Counted from the first letter of the stretch, positions 46,431-55,964 are shown. The stretch: 64,000 nucleotides of DNA from Halobellus captivus (GCF_007655485.1 NZ_VJXQ01000003.1:179742-243741), one strand, 5' to 3'. Notes: a model not told the origin generated them from the sequence alone. Numbers and translations are program-made.

Positions 46431-47714
46431 ATGAGTGCGTATCCACCGATCAGTGAGCAGCTCGACGAGGTCGAGAGCGCTCGCACGGAGGGGCGGCGAA
46501 AGATGGACTGGGCGCTGCAACACATGCCCATTCTGCGGGAACTCCGCGAGCAGTTCCGGGAATCGAAGCCGCTCGACGGCCAGGTCATCGGGATGGCGAT
46601 GCACGTCGAGGCGAAGACCGCGAACCTCGTCGAACTCCTCGCGCTCGGCGGTGCAGAGGTCGCGATCACGGGGTGTAATCCCCTGTCGACGCACGACGAC
46701 GTGAGCGCGGCGCTCGACGCCAACGACGACATCACCTCCTACGCCAAGCGCGGCGTCGGCGACGACGACTACTACGCGGCCATCGAATCGGTCGTCTCTC
46801 ACGACCCGACGATTACCGTCGACGACGGGATGGATATGGTGTACGCCATTCACGAGGACTACCCCGAACTCATCGACACCATCGTCGGCGGGGCCGAGGA
46901 GACCACGACCGGCGTCCACCGGCTCCGGGCGATGGACGCCGACGGCGAGCTGAAGTACCCCGTTTTCGCCGTCAACGACACGCCGATGAAGCGGCTCTTC
47001 GACAACGTCCACGGGACCGGCGAGTCCTCGCTCGCGACGATCGCGATGACGACGAACCTCTCGTACGCGGGCAAGAACGTCGTCGTCGCTGGCTACGGGT
47101 ACTGTGGGAAAGGTGTCGCGAAGAAGGCCGCCGGGCAGAACGCCGACGTGATCGTCACCGAGGTCGAACCGCGCCGCGCGCTGGAGGCGCATATGGAGGG
47201 CTACGACGTGATGCCGATGAACGAGGCCGCCGAGATCGGCGACGTCTTCATCACCACGACGGGCAACCGCGACGTCATCACCCGCGAGGACTTCGCGGAG
47301 ATGAAAGACGGCGTCCTGCTCGCGAACGCGGGTCACTTCGACATCGAGATCGATCTGGAGGCGCTGTCCGAACTCGCCGTCGACGAGTACGAGGCGCGCG
47401 ACGGCGTCCGAGCCTACGAGATGGCGGACGGCCGTCGTCTCAACGTTCTCGCCGAGGGACGACTCGTCAACCTCGCCTCGCCCATCGCGCTCGGTCACCC
47501 CGCGGAAGTGATGGACCAGTCGTTCGGCATTCAGGCCGTCTGCGTCCGCGAGCTCGTCGAGCACGGCGACGAGTACGACGCTGGCGTCTACGACGTCCCC
47601 GACGATCTCGACAGGGAAGTCGCAGAGATCAAACTCGACGCCGAGGGCGTCGATTTCGACTCACTCACCGACGAGCAGGCGGAGTATATGAGTAGCTGGA
47701 GCCACGGTACGTAA
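46431..47714 (+). CDS. ahcY: Adenosylhomocysteinase
   Basis: A 427-aa NAD-dependent enzyme that splits S-adenosylhomocysteine to adenosine and homocysteine, clearing the by-product of methylation. The NAD loop VAGYGYCGKGVAKKAAG lies near residues 220-236; substrate motifs TGCNPLSTHDDV and NDTPMKRLFDN are present, and NAGHFDIEID follows. The C-terminus is short compared with eukaryotic forms, as in archaea. Homocysteine made here joins the pool from the MetX/sulfhydrylase route. Confidence 0.96.
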   Translation: MSAYPPISEQLDEVESARTEGRRKMDWALQHMPILRELREQFRESKPLDGQVIGMAMHVEAKTANLVELLALGGAEVAITGCNPLSTHDDVSAALDANDDITSYAKRGVGDDDYYAAIESVVSHDPTITVDDGMDMVYAIHEDYPELIDTIVGGAEETTTGVHRLRAMDADGELKYPVFAVNDTPMKRLFDNVHGTGESSLATIAMTTNLSYAGKNVVVAGYGYCGKGVAKKAAGQNADVIVTEVEPRRALEAHMEGYDVMPMNEAAEIGDVFITTTGNRDVITREDFAEMKDGVLLANAGHFDIEIDLEALSELAVDEYEARDGVRAYEMADGRRLNVLAEGRLVNLASPIALGHPAEVMDQSFGIQAVCVRELVEHGDEYDAGVYDVPDDLDREVAEIKLDAEGVDFDSLTDEQAEYMSSWSHGT

Positions 47715-47760
47715 TCGCATCGCCTGCTTTTCGTCGGGGAATCTCGTGGGACCGCTACTG

Positions 47761-48186
47761 CTACTGGCCCCACGTCCACTTCGCATCGAGCACGTAGCGG
47801 TACACGCCGCTGATGACGATGGCGACGGCGTTGGCCGCGAGATACGGAACCGACCGCCACTCGACGAGCAGGTACAGCACCGCCAACTGTATCGGAATCG
47901 CCGTCCCGCGGACGACGTTCGTTTTGAGCAGTCCAGTGAGGAACTCGATCGTCCCCGTGTTCTGGGTCGCCTCGAACGTCCAGGCGTTGTTGAGAACGTA
48001 CGAGAGTATGATCGTGATCTCGATAGCGAACAGCGCGCCGAGTAGGTAAAAGAGGCCCACGATGTCCACGAACAGCCACAACAGCGCCATCTGGATTCCG
48101 GCCGTTACCGCGCCGACCATAACGAACCGACGTAACTGAACGACGAGCGGTCCGCTGTGGAGGTTACGAAGGAAGCTCCGAACCAT
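47761..48186 (-). CDS. GtrA-family membrane protein
   Basis: A 141-aa protein with four membrane helices of the GtrA/DPMS family. It has the typical FVMVGAVTAGIQMALLWL at the N-terminus and YVLNNAWTFEA in the middle. Relatives help flip polyprenyl-linked sugars for glycosylation. It begins at the base before the sulfatase stop on the same strand, so the two form an operon, probably for surface glycans. Confidence 0.87.
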   Translation of the reverse strand: MVRSFLRNLHSGPLVVQLRRFVMVGAVTAGIQMALLWLFVDIVGLFYLLGALFAIEITIILSYVLNNAWTFEATQNTGTIEFLTGLLKTNVVRGTAIPIQLAVLYLLVEWRSVPYLAANAVAIVISGVYRYVLDAKWTWGQ

Positions 48187-49677
48187 CTATCGGTAGCCCA
48201 GTGCCTCCAGCCGAGCTTCCAAGTCCTCGTCGACGCGTTCCGCTGTCTTCCCGTCTTGGGTGGCGTCGCGCTCCGCGTTCCGCAGGAGCTCTGTATGCGC
48301 GTCGACGATCGAGCGAGATTCCTCGACGAACGCCGCGACACCGTCATCGGCGTCTATGGTGTCAATATCCCCGGCGTCAGCGTCATCGACGCCGACCTCG
48401 CTGAGTCGGTTCCGTTGCTGCGTCGGGTCGTCCGGTCGGTAGTACAACTCCGCTTCGTCGTCGTCCACGTTTCGAATGTACGTCCAATCGCGGTTGCGAA
48501 CGCTGACGATGAGGTCGCCGTCGTCGAGCGAGCGGGGGATCGGCTGTGCGGTCACGTCCTCGCCGCGGACGGTGACCGAGACGACTGGCTCTCCCGCTGG
48601 CTCCTCGCCGTCGAGGACGGTCGAGACGAGCGATTCGCCGAGCCACTCCTCGGCCGCGTCGATGCCGAGGAGATCGCCCACCGTCGGCGGGATCGAATCG
48701 AGGGCGACCTGCTCTTCGACGCGTCGTCCCTCCGCGCCCGGCACGTCGACGATGAACGGGACGTGAATCAGCTCGTCGTACAGCTTCGGGTAGTGCGCCA
48801 AGTGGCCGTGCTCCTGGAACTCCTCGCCGTGATCGCCCGCGAGAATGACGGCCGTCTCGTCGTCGAGACCGTTCGCCGACAGTTCCTCGAGGAGTCGGCC
48901 GATACTGGCGTCGACCTGCCTGGCGGCGGCCTGATACAGCGTCCGCAGGTCGTCGAGGGTCCGTTCGCCGACCTCCCAGCCGAGGCCCGTGCGGGTGTGC
49001 GCGTGGAGCATTCGGTGGGTCCCCACGAGTCCGGACGACACTTCGCGAATGTACCGGGGAGCGGGTACGTACGGCGTGTGCGTGTCCATATAATGGACCC
49101 ACAGGAAGAACGGTTCGGAGGCGTCGTCGAGAAAGTCTATCGCGGCGTGTTCGACGTCGAACATCCGTGAAGTGTCCAGAAAGGGTCGATCGTCGGCGTT
49201 GCCAGCGAGCCGCGATTTGATCCGTCTGATCGGCGAGGCCGCAAGCTGGAGCCACGCCTCGACGGTCGGGTGGGTGGCGAGATACTTGCTGTAGATGCTT
49301 GATCCGACGCTGGCGACGAACGGCTCGAACTCGTCGAAGCCGTCGTCGTATCCCCAATGCGAGGTCAGAAACCCGTTCGCCGCATTGAACCCGCCGGTTG
49401 CCACCCCCGCATCGGAGACTGTCCGTGCGAGGGTCGGCACGTTCTCGACGCCGATCTCGCCCGAATCGGCGAACACCGGTCGGGAAGCCAGCATCGAGGG
49501 GAAGGAAAACGGCGTCCAGTTACCGTTGGCGAACGCCCGCTCGAACACGGTCCCGCGCTCGGCGAGTTGGTCCATCACCGGCGTGTGGCGCTCTCGGTCG
49601 TATGCGCCGATCGCGTCCGCTCTGAGGGAATCAACAGTGACGAGAACGACGTTCGAGACTGGTGTATCAGTAGTCAT
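48187..49677 (-). CDS. Sulfatase-like alkaline-phosphatase-superfamily enzyme
   Basis: A 496-aa protein of the sulfatase fold. Metal-binding pieces: LVTVDSLRADAIGAYD at the start, HTPYVPAP and ILAGDHGEEFQEHGHLAH in the centre. The usual formylglycine site C/S-x-P-x-R is replaced by the segment WTPFSFPSMLASRP, where a Ser or Thr may act as nucleophile but the Arg is not at the usual place. A phosphodiester or phosphoglycerol transfer role is therefore as likely as sulfate removal. No signal peptide is evident. Start MTTDTPVSNVV; operon with gtrA. Confidence 0.83.
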   Translation of the reverse strand: MTTDTPVSNVVLVTVDSLRADAIGAYDRERHTPVMDQLAERGTVFERAFANGNWTPFSFPSMLASRPVFADSGEIGVENVPTLARTVSDAGVATGGFNAANGFLTSHWGYDDGFDEFEPFVASVGSSIYSKYLATHPTVEAWLQLAASPIRRIKSRLAGNADDRPFLDTSRMFDVEHAAIDFLDDASEPFFLWVHYMDTHTPYVPAPRYIREVSSGLVGTHRMLHAHTRTGLGWEVGERTLDDLRTLYQAAARQVDASIGRLLEELSANGLDDETAVILAGDHGEEFQEHGHLAHYPKLYDELIHVPFIVDVPGAEGRRVEEQVALDSIPPTVGDLLGIDAAEEWLGESLVSTVLDGEEPAGEPVVSVTVRGEDVTAQPIPRSLDDGDLIVSVRNRDWTYIRNVDDDEAELYYRPDDPTQQRNRLSEVGVDDADAGDIDTIDADDGVAAFVEESRSIVDAHTELLRNAERDATQDGKTAERVDEDLEARLEALGYR

Positions 49678-49796
49678 CTGTATGTGCGGCAACGCTCCGT
49701 ATCTGCCCGACGGAACGACGTATTATCCAACAAGTGGGTTTTAAGACATATATACCCGCGGATTTCTTCTGACGTCGTCGGAAACTGGTGTCGTCC

Positions 49797-49823
49797 GGTT
49801 TAAATCCTTCACTAACCGAGGAG
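49797..49823 (+). promoter_or_regulatory. Promoter and Shine-Dalgarno-like site of hjc
   Basis: TATA-like GGTTTAAATC (49797-49806), centred 26 bases before the hjc ATG, plus a purine-rich GAGGAGAGG just before the start. The two signals would serve leaderless and led translation respectively; which is used is not clear. Confidence 0.4.
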
Positions 49824-49827
49824 AGGT

Positions 49828-50265
49828 ATGTCCGCGAATCGAAAGGGCGACCGCCGCGAGCGAGAACTGGTCAACCGGCTCGACGAGGCCGGATTCGCGG
49901 TGATGCGCGCCCCCGCGTCGGGATCGGCGACAGAGCGGGAGCTCCCGGACGTTCTGGCCGGGGACGGCGACGTCTTCTACGCGATCGAGGCGAAATCCAG
50001 TTCCGGGCGACCGATCTATCTCTCGGGCGAGGAGGTCGAGGCGCTCATCTACTTCGCGCGGAACTTCGGCGCGAAGGCGCGGATCGCGGTCCGCTTCGAC
50101 CGCGAGTCGTGGTACTTCTTCCACCCCGGCGATCTCCACGTGACCGACGGCGGAAACTACCGCGTGAAAAAGGAGACGGCGCTCGCGGAGGGCGAAGACT
50201 TCGATTCGTTCGTCGGCGGTCCCGCTCAGTCACGCCTCTCCGACGTCGGCGACGACGCCGAGTAG
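49828..50265 (+). CDS. hjc: Holliday junction resolvase Hjc
   Basis: A 145-aa archaeal resolvase of the PD-(D/E)xK nuclease fold that cuts four-way DNA junctions in recombination. Active-site parts: [17 protein letters not shown] with the first acidic residue, [10 protein letters not shown], and [15 protein letters not shown] with the E-x-K pair. The C-terminal 20 residues are acidic and overlap, on the other strand, the 3' end of the SWIM gene by 36 bases. The core is full length for the family. Confidence 0.92.
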   Translation: MSANRKGDRRERELVNRLDEAGFAVMRAPASGSATERELPDVLAGDGDVFYAIEAKSSSGRPIYLSGEEVEALIYFARNFGAKARIAVRFDRESWYFFHPGDLHVTDGGNYRVKKETALAEGEDFDSFVGGPAQSRLSDVGDDAE

Positions 50266-51117
50266 GGTGTGCGTCCCCCTGTCTCTCGCCGCCGATTCAC
50301 TACCATTCGCGTTCCTTCGAGCGTTCCCCGCGTTGTCGCGATCGCTTGTAACGGAGCGGAGCCGGGAGGCCGGAAACAGGTACCGGCGGCTGTCGCTGAC
50401 GTCGTCGACCGGCAGCGAGTCGACGTAGACAACCGCGAACACCGGCTCGTGTCCGCCGTAGGCCGCGTTCGACTCGTAGGAGGAAACGAGCCGTCCTTCC
50501 GTGGTCTGCGTCGCGTCCGCCCGTGTTCCGAGCGCATCGGCGACGACGAGCAGCGATCCCGTCTCCCGATCCCGAACGAGTTCGCCGGGTGCGCGCTCGT
50601 GCCGTTCGCACAACGCGGGGTGATCCGCTGGATCCTCTCGTGACCGCTCGTCGCCGTCGTCTGGGACGAACGCGCGGCCGCCGCAGACCGCACAGACGCG
50701 TTCGCGCTCGTTCGGCCCGGGAACGAGCCCGGCTTCGATTTCGAGCGCGACGCGTCGGCGGTGCTTGCAGCGAACGCCCCTGATCGCGCTGTCCGGACAG
50801 GTACACGTCTCGCGCTCGACGTCGACGACGTAGGTTCCGCCCGCGGTTTCGACGACGTACCGACCGTCTCGAAGCGGTCGGACCGTCATCGGTTCGGTCC
50901 GAGCGCGGTACGCCCGTCCCGTCTGTCCGTCGACCGGAAACGGTCGTTCCGTCGGCGCGTGGGAGCGGTCGTCGGCGGGAGGACGACCGTCCGAGCGACG
51001 ATCGCCAAGCTCGGCGTGTTGGCGTCCGTGTGATCTCGACCCTGTCGAACCGCGTCGCGTAGCGGCTGCTGGTGCCGTTTCTTCGTCTGACGCGGATGTG
51101 TTTCGTGTGTGCGTCAT
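50230..51117 (-). CDS. SWIM zinc-finger protein
   Basis: A 295-aa protein with a clear SWIM motif [15 protein letters not shown] near residues 108-122 and a second Cys pair [10 protein letters not shown] near 142. The first 70 residues are Arg/Ser/Ala-rich and low in complexity, so the true start may be the Met at residue 77 (MTVRPLRDG). SWIM fingers bind DNA or protein; in haloarchaea the role is unknown. The gene's 3' end overlaps that of hjc in the opposite direction. Confidence 0.75.
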   Translation of the reverse strand: MTHTRNTSASDEETAPAAATRRGSTGSRSHGRQHAELGDRRSDGRPPADDRSHAPTERPFPVDGQTGRAYRARTEPMTVRPLRDGRYVVETAGGTYVVDVERETCTCPDSAIRGVRCKHRRRVALEIEAGLVPGPNERERVCAVCGGRAFVPDDGDERSREDPADHPALCERHERAPGELVRDRETGSLLVVADALGTRADATQTTEGRLVSSYESNAAYGGHEPVFAVVYVDSLPVDDVSDSRRYLFPASRLRSVTSDRDNAGNARRNANGSESAARDRGTHTLLGVVADVGEA

Positions 51118-51250
51118 CAGTGATTGCGAGAGGTCGTCCTCTCGTCGGTATCCCTACGCGCTCGACGGACCTAAACCTTCGTTTCAACTGGAGTATCGGG
51201 ACGTAACGCCGCATCGAAGCCCTTTTAGAACGTCCTCGGGAACCTCGGGT

Positions 51251-51445
51251 ATGGAAATCGATGCGGCGATGCGCCGGAAGATCGTGGTCTCTATCGTCGC
51301 CGTCGGCGCGTTCTTCGCCCTCTTCGTCGGCATCGGGGCGACGTACGGTCCGGATCTGGGCGAGACCGGCGGCCTCGCACTCGTCGGCGCGATCGTACTG
51401 TTTATTCTCGTGATGGCTCTCGTCGGCGTCATTCTCAAAGACTGA
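51251..51445 (+). CDS. 64-aa two-helix membrane protein
   Basis: A small protein with two hydrophobic helices (about residues 8-30 and 40-62) joined by a short GATYGPDLGETGG loop. The pattern resembles a small membrane-protein family conserved in haloarchaea; function unknown. The ATG at 51251 gives a basic first cytoplasmic segment (AMRRK). The longer upstream frame is polar and without similarity. Confidence 0.65.
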   Translation: MEIDAAMRRKIVVSIVAVGAFFALFVGIGATYGPDLGETGGLALVGAIVLFILVMALVGVILKD

Positions 51446-51523
51446 TCTCGTCACCCACTCTCCGTCGAGGAACTTCTGACCGCCGGACAGCGCGTTTGTG
51501 AGTTAGTACCGAGAGCGTGGTCC

Positions 51524-52678
51524 TCAGTCGCTACCGGCGGTTTCGCGCCAGTCGCGGACGTCGCCCGCGTCCCGCAGTGCGTCTGTGTAGTACGATAGCG
51601 GATGCGAGATCGTCTCACAGCGCTCGTCGGGATCGACGCAGTCGCCGTAGGCTTTCATCGTCGCGCACGAGGGCGGCGGGTACTGCGTCCCGTTGCTCTC
51701 CGTGAGGTACTCGACCCGCGATTCGATACGCGCTTTGGCGGAATGCTCTTCGCCGTCACCCGATTCGGCGCCGAGAAGCGTTAGCACGTCCTCACTGTCC
51801 ATCCCGAGCGCCACGAGAAACGAGACGAGGGAGAACTCGGCGTGCGTCGAGAGGGATTCGTCCGCGCGCGCGCGCCGCACCAGCGCCTTCATACACGGGG
51901 GGAACAGCGCGGGGACGACAGTTTCGATTTGGCCGGTACTGGCCGTTTCGGTGTCGTTGAGAAGCGAGCGGAGTTCGGCGACGGCGTCTTCGAGCGCATC
52001 GGCGATTGCGTCGCCGCCGTCGGTCCCGCGCACCTCGAACGGGAGGCCCCCCGCGACCCGCCGCTGCACGGCCGCTTCGAGGAGTCGAAGCAGGCCGTCG
52101 GTGGGTATCCGGACCGCTCCGTCTGCGACTTCCCGGTTGACGAGTCGCCACCGCTCGCCCCAGTCGGCGTCGGCCAATTCCAGATACGGTCCGATGCGGA
52201 TCCAGTAGTGCGTGGGGCCTCGTCCGCCGCGGCGCGAACGACCGTCCCCGGGTCCGTCGATCGGTTCGGGACGCACGGCCGCCGAAAGGTCGAACTCGCG
52301 GAGGACGTCGTCGAGCGACGCGCGGGTGATTCCCGTGCTTTGGAAGTCGTCGTCGGCCGCGAAATCGGCCGCGAAGCGTTCGCGCGCCGTCGACGCCTCC
52401 GCAGTCGCGTACTTTTCGACCGCCGCGGGCGTCTCGATCAGCGAGACGAGGATCCGCGCGATCGGGTAGGAGAGCAGTCGTTCGCGGTCGTCCCAGCGGT
52501 GGGGTTCCTCGGCCGCGACGGTTCCCTCCATCAGCGCCCGCTCGACCCGCTCTGTGGCCCGCTCGACCGCCGGTGCGTCCTCCGCGATGAGCGCCGCTGG
52601 CGAGATATCCGCCTCGCGGACGGCCTCGCGCGCGCCCTCGAAGAACGGGTACCGCGCGTACAGCGGGTCCATCGGCAT
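51524..52678 (-). CDS. priL: DNA primase large subunit PriL
   Basis: A 384-aa archaeal PriL that partners PriS to start DNA strands. The N-terminus MDPLYARYPFFEGAREAV is typical. Four cysteines for the 4Fe-4S cluster are visible: C262 (FPPCMKAL), C338 (PPSCATM), C347 and C354 (GDCVDPDERC). A poorly conserved insertion, about residues 138-155, is Gly/Arg-rich. The catalytic PriS is not in this window. Confidence 0.9.
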   Translation of the reverse strand: MPMDPLYARYPFFEGAREAVREADISPAALIAEDAPAVERATERVERALMEGTVAAEEPHRWDDRERLLSYPIARILVSLIETPAAVEKYATAEASTARERFAADFAADDDFQSTGITRASLDDVLREFDLSAAVRPEPIDGPGDGRSRRGGRGPTHYWIRIGPYLELADADWGERWRLVNREVADGAVRIPTDGLLRLLEAAVQRRVAGGLPFEVRGTDGGDAIADALEDAVAELRSLLNDTETASTGQIETVVPALFPPCMKALVRRARADESLSTHAEFSLVSFLVALGMDSEDVLTLLGAESGDGEEHSAKARIESRVEYLTESNGTQYPPPSCATMKAYGDCVDPDERCETISHPLSYYTDALRDAGDVRDWRETAGSD

Positions 52679-52846
52679 CGCCTTCCCGTTTCCACCGCCG
52701 TCGAATAAACACGACGGTCGGAGATTCGCGCGCCGCGCTCCGACCTGTCGGACGGGGTCGACGGACTCGGGAGTCCGCGATACGTCTCGACACCCCGCGA
52801 CACCGACACCGTATCACCTAAGACGGCGGGTCTCCACTCTCTCCCC

Positions 52847-53437
52847 GTGCCGCAGTTCGACTACCCGTGTCCCGACTGCCGGGCCACGAACAGCCTCCAC
52901 AGCGCCGACTGCGACTTCGAGGGGACGCCCTGGCCGGACGTCGAGAAAGCCTACGTCGACATCGTCGCCCGACTCACGGCGGAACCGACCGGGGAGGCCG
53001 ACCTGTATGACGCGATCGACGGCGAGTGGGGAGCGCTCCACCGATCGGCGCTCGAACGGCTGAAACGCGACGAGCGAATCACGGAAGCCAACGACGTGCT
53101 CCGCCTACGCACGGCCGCGGAGTTCCGCGAACACGTCTCGGAGCCGACGCGCGAGCCGATGCGAACCCTCTACCGCCAGGGGAGTGTTCCGGGCTGTCAC
53201 GACAACGCGGTCTTCGCAATGATCGCGTGGTACGAGATGGTCGGGCTCTCGTGGTCGGAGACGCGCGAGAACGTGATCGAATGGCTGCACGAGAGTGGTA
53301 CGTGGGCCCGTGGCGGTTTCGAGGAATCCTCGCCCGAAGCGCTCGTCGACGCGAAGCGTCACGTCTACGAGGCCGGATACGGTTGGAAGGAGAAAGCCGA
53401 AGCGGCGAAGCGCGTGATCGATCGCCATCACGGGTGA
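52847..53437 (+). CDS. Conserved haloarchaeal protein next to priL
   Basis: A 196-aa protein starting with GTG. The first 25 residues carry a possible zinc site (YPCPDCRATNSLHSADC), followed by a helical region with DAIDGEWGALHRSALERLK that resembles a winged helix, and a C-terminal part CHDNAVFAMIAWYEMVGLSW. It is divergent from priL, a pairing that to my knowledge recurs in haloarchaea, suggesting a link to priming, but function is unproven. The stop codon and last codons lie at the first unit of a tandem repeat. Confidence 0.72.
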   Translation: MPQFDYPCPDCRATNSLHSADCDFEGTPWPDVEKAYVDIVARLTAEPTGEADLYDAIDGEWGALHRSALERLKRDERITEANDVLRLRTAAEFREHVSEPTREPMRTLYRQGSVPGCHDNAVFAMIAWYEMVGLSWSETRENVIEWLHESGTWARGGFEESSPEALVDAKRHVYEAGYGWKEKAEAAKRVIDRHHG

Positions 53438-53573
53438 TCCCGTCGAATATACGACAGAGCATCACCGCGCCTGGCTTGATCGAATACGCGACCGAGATCG
53501 AATACGCGACCGAGCGTCACCACGCGTGAACCGGCCGAATACGCGATCGAACGCCATCGTGGATCGGCCGTAC
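53410..53573. repeat. 37-bp tandem repeat that includes the 3' end of the priL-neighbour gene
   Basis: Four to five degenerate units of about 37 bp, each with a CGAATACGCGACCGAGCGTC-like core and a CACCACGCGTGA-like part. Unit starts are near 53414, 53452, 53489, 53507 and 53544; the third is only 18 bp. Unit 1 contains the last codons (ATCGCCATCACGGG) and the TGA stop of the preceding gene at 53435-53437. The array fills most of the gap before the sulfite-oxidase-like gene. Confidence 0.75.
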
Positions 53574-53604
53574 TCATTAACCGTCTGCGACGCTTGGTAA
53601 CACT

Positions 53605-55116
53605 ATGCATTCGAGGGCTGGCCGACGCGGCGTCGTCGGTGCCATCGCGGGCGCGGCGTGGCTCGTCGGACTGTACGTAGCAACACCGCTCGTCGGTGAA
53701 TTCGCCCCGGTCGCGATCGCGGAGGGGATCATCGTTCGGTCGCCGGGGTGGCTGTCGACGCTCGCGATCGGTCTGCTGGGATTTTCGGCCAAGCCGGTGC
53801 TGTTGGGCGGCGTGCTCGTCGGAATCGTCGCTGTCGCGGCGGGTGCGTGGATCCTCTGGCCGCATAATCGACAAGTGGCGACGCCGCTTGCCGTCGTCGC
53901 GGGCCTCGGGCTGACTGCCACGGCGCTCGCGGTTAGCGGTGGGCGGTTCTCGGCGGGAACGGCGCTGGCTCTCGCCGTCGCTGTCGGGTTTCCGCTCGTT
54001 GCGAGCCGGTTGCTCTCGGCGGCCGACCCGTCCCCGGACCGACGGCGGTTCCTCCGCCGACTCGGTGCGGTCGCCGTCGTCGGGACGGGATCGGCCGTCG
54101 TCCTTCGAGCCGGGTTCGACCGCCTCACGGACCGGGGGAGAAGCGCTGCGGTCGCGGGCGGCGACGCGGGCGGTTCCGCCGGTGGCGCTGCGGACCGATC
54201 GACTCCCTCCGTAGGCGATCCGCGGTTCGACTTCGCGGGGATGCCTCCGGCGGTCACACCCGCCGATGAGCACTACGTCGTCGACATCAATATTCGACCG
54301 CCGAGCGTCGATCCCGACACGTGGACGCTCGACATCGACGGCGCGGTCGATGAACCCTACAGCCTGTCGTACGACGACCTCCGCGGGCACGACGCGAGCG
54401 TCGAGCAGATCACGACGATGCTCTGTATCTCGAACACCGTCGGCGGAAACCTCATCGGCACTGCCCGCTGGACGGGCATCCAGTTGTCCGACCTCGTCGC
54501 GGACGCGACCCCCGCTGGCGGAGCGGTCGACGTCGTCACTCACGCGGCCGACGGGTACAGCGAGGCGATCCCGCTCGGTATCGTCGAGCGCGAGGATATC
54601 CTGATCGCTCATCAGATGGGTTCGGCTCCACTCACGGCGGAACACGGGTTCCCTGCGCGGCTGCTCATCCCCGGGCGGTACGGGATGAAGATGACCAAGT
54701 GGATCACGCGGATCGAGCTCTCGGAGACGGAACACGACGCCTACTGGGAGCAGCGCGGCTGGAACGAAGAGGCCATCGTCAACACGATGTCGTACGTGCG
54801 CGGGGCCGAGCGCGACGGCGACAGGGTGACCGTCGGAGGTGTCGCATTCGGCGGCTTAGAGACCGGCGTCGAGGAGATTGCCGCCGTCGAAGTCAGCGTC
54901 GATGGCGGGAACTCCTGGAGTGAGGCGGAGTTGGAGGAGCCGATCGCGCCGCATGCGTGGCGACGCTGGCGGTACGCGTTCGAGGCACCGGACCGAAACG
55001 AGTTCGAGGTCGTCGTTCGGGCGATCACGCGCGACGGAGACGTACAGAGCGAGGAACGGAGCTCGCCGCGCCCGAACGGTGCGACGGGATGGCACAGACG
55101 CTCGGTGAGGGTGTGA
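53605..55116 (+). CDS. Membrane-anchored molybdopterin oxidoreductase (sulfite-oxidase family)
   Basis: A 503-aa protein. Residues 1-145 hold about four membrane helices. A RRRFLRRLGAVAVVG segment near residue 148 resembles a twin-arginine signal inside the chain. The sulfite-oxidase-type Moco domain runs from about 215 to 400, with Moco ligand C274 in MLCISNTVGGNLIG and GIVEREDILIAHQMG; a dimerisation-like Ig domain follows to the end. It probably faces outward and acts on a small oxyanion or sulfoxide. No heme or MsrQ-like partner is adjacent. Confidence 0.88.
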   Translation: MHSRAGRRGVVGAIAGAAWLVGLYVATPLVGEFAPVAIAEGIIVRSPGWLSTLAIGLLGFSAKPVLLGGVLVGIVAVAAGAWILWPHNRQVATPLAVVAGLGLTATALAVSGGRFSAGTALALAVAVGFPLVASRLLSAADPSPDRRRFLRRLGAVAVVGTGSAVVLRAGFDRLTDRGRSAAVAGGDAGGSAGGAADRSTPSVGDPRFDFAGMPPAVTPADEHYVVDINIRPPSVDPDTWTLDIDGAVDEPYSLSYDDLRGHDASVEQITTMLCISNTVGGNLIGTARWTGIQLSDLVADATPAGGAVDVVTHAADGYSEAIPLGIVEREDILIAHQMGSAPLTAEHGFPARLLIPGRYGMKMTKWITRIELSETEHDAYWEQRGWNEEAIVNTMSYVRGAERDGDRVTVGGVAFGGLETGVEEIAAVEVSVDGGNSWSEAELEEPIAPHAWRRWRYAFEAPDRNEFEVVVRAITRDGDVQSEERSSPRPNGATGWHRRSVRV

Positions 55117-55187
55117 GGTATCGAAAGGAACGGCAAAGTCGCCCGCAGCAGAGTCTGCTATTCGCGCCGAACCGAGCCGCACCGAAC

Positions 55188-55931
55188 CTAGTCGCTCTGG
55201 ATCCGCGGCGCGAGCATATACGTGACGTTGCCCTGTCCCTCCGCGACGGCGTAGTGGATCTTGACGGGGAACTCCTCGCCGAGTTCGACGGTGACCTCGG
55301 CGTCCTTCGGGATCGCCTTGTTCATATCCTTCAGGTAATCAAGCGAGAACAGCGAGTCGGCCGTCCCCGCCGTGAGCGCGATCAGGTCGTCGGCGTCGAG
55401 TTCGAAGTCGACGTCGTCGGTGTCGCCCTCGGCCTCGATGTGGAACGCCTCCTCGTCGGCGTCAACGCGGAGCCGGACGTGGTCCGAGACCATGTCGGCC
55501 GCTTTGATCCCGCGGTCGAGCTGCGCCCCTTCGAGGACGATTTCGGCGGCGAGGTCGAGATCCGGGATGTCGGGCTCCTGTCGGATCGAATCGGGGTCGA
55601 TGAGCGCGAGCGTCGAGGAGAGACCGTCCATTCGGATGTTGAGCTTTCGCGTCTCCTCGTCGAGTTCGAGTTCGACGAGCTGGTCGCCCGTGGCCATCCC
55701 GACGAAGTCCTCGAGCTTCGCGAGGTTGACGCCGATGACGCCGCCGTCGGCCTCGTAGGACTCGAAGGCGGCGGCGTCGAGAGAGAGGTCCACCATTCCG
55801 ACGTTCGCGGGGTCGACGGCCCGGATCGACAGTTCGTCCTCGTTCAGCCGGATCTTGCACTCGTCGACCAGCACGCTCACCGAGTCGAGCGCGTCCTGGA
55901 GCGTAGACGCGCTCACGATGGCCTTGAACAT
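55188..55931 (-). CDS. pcn: DNA polymerase sliding clamp PCNA
   Basis: A 247-aa clamp that encircles DNA and tethers polymerase, ligase and nucleases. Two similar halves are seen: [20 protein letters not shown] and the later [18 protein letters not shown]. The start [15 protein letters not shown] and the end [12 protein letters not shown] are typical for haloarchaeal PCNA. One TATA-like TATTTTTAAG lies on the minus strand 28 bases before the start. It converges with the molybdopterin oxidoreductase gene. Confidence 0.96.
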   Translation of the reverse strand: MFKAIVSASTLQDALDSVSVLVDECKIRLNEDELSIRAVDPANVGMVDLSLDAAAFESYEADGGVIGVNLAKLEDFVGMATGDQLVELELDEETRKLNIRMDGLSSTLALIDPDSIRQEPDIPDLDLAAEIVLEGAQLDRGIKAADMVSDHVRLRVDADEEAFHIEAEGDTDDVDFELDADDLIALTAGTADSLFSLDYLKDMNKAIPKDAEVTVELGEEFPVKIHYAVAEGQGNVTYMLAPRIQSD

Positions 55932-55954
55932 ATGGAGCGTGCTACGGCAGCGGG

Positions 55955-55964
55955 CTTAAAAATA
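55955..55964 (-). promoter_or_regulatory. TATA box of pcn
   Basis: Minus-strand TATTTTTAAG centred about 28 bases before the pcn ATG, right for a leaderless transcript. Confidence 0.5.
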
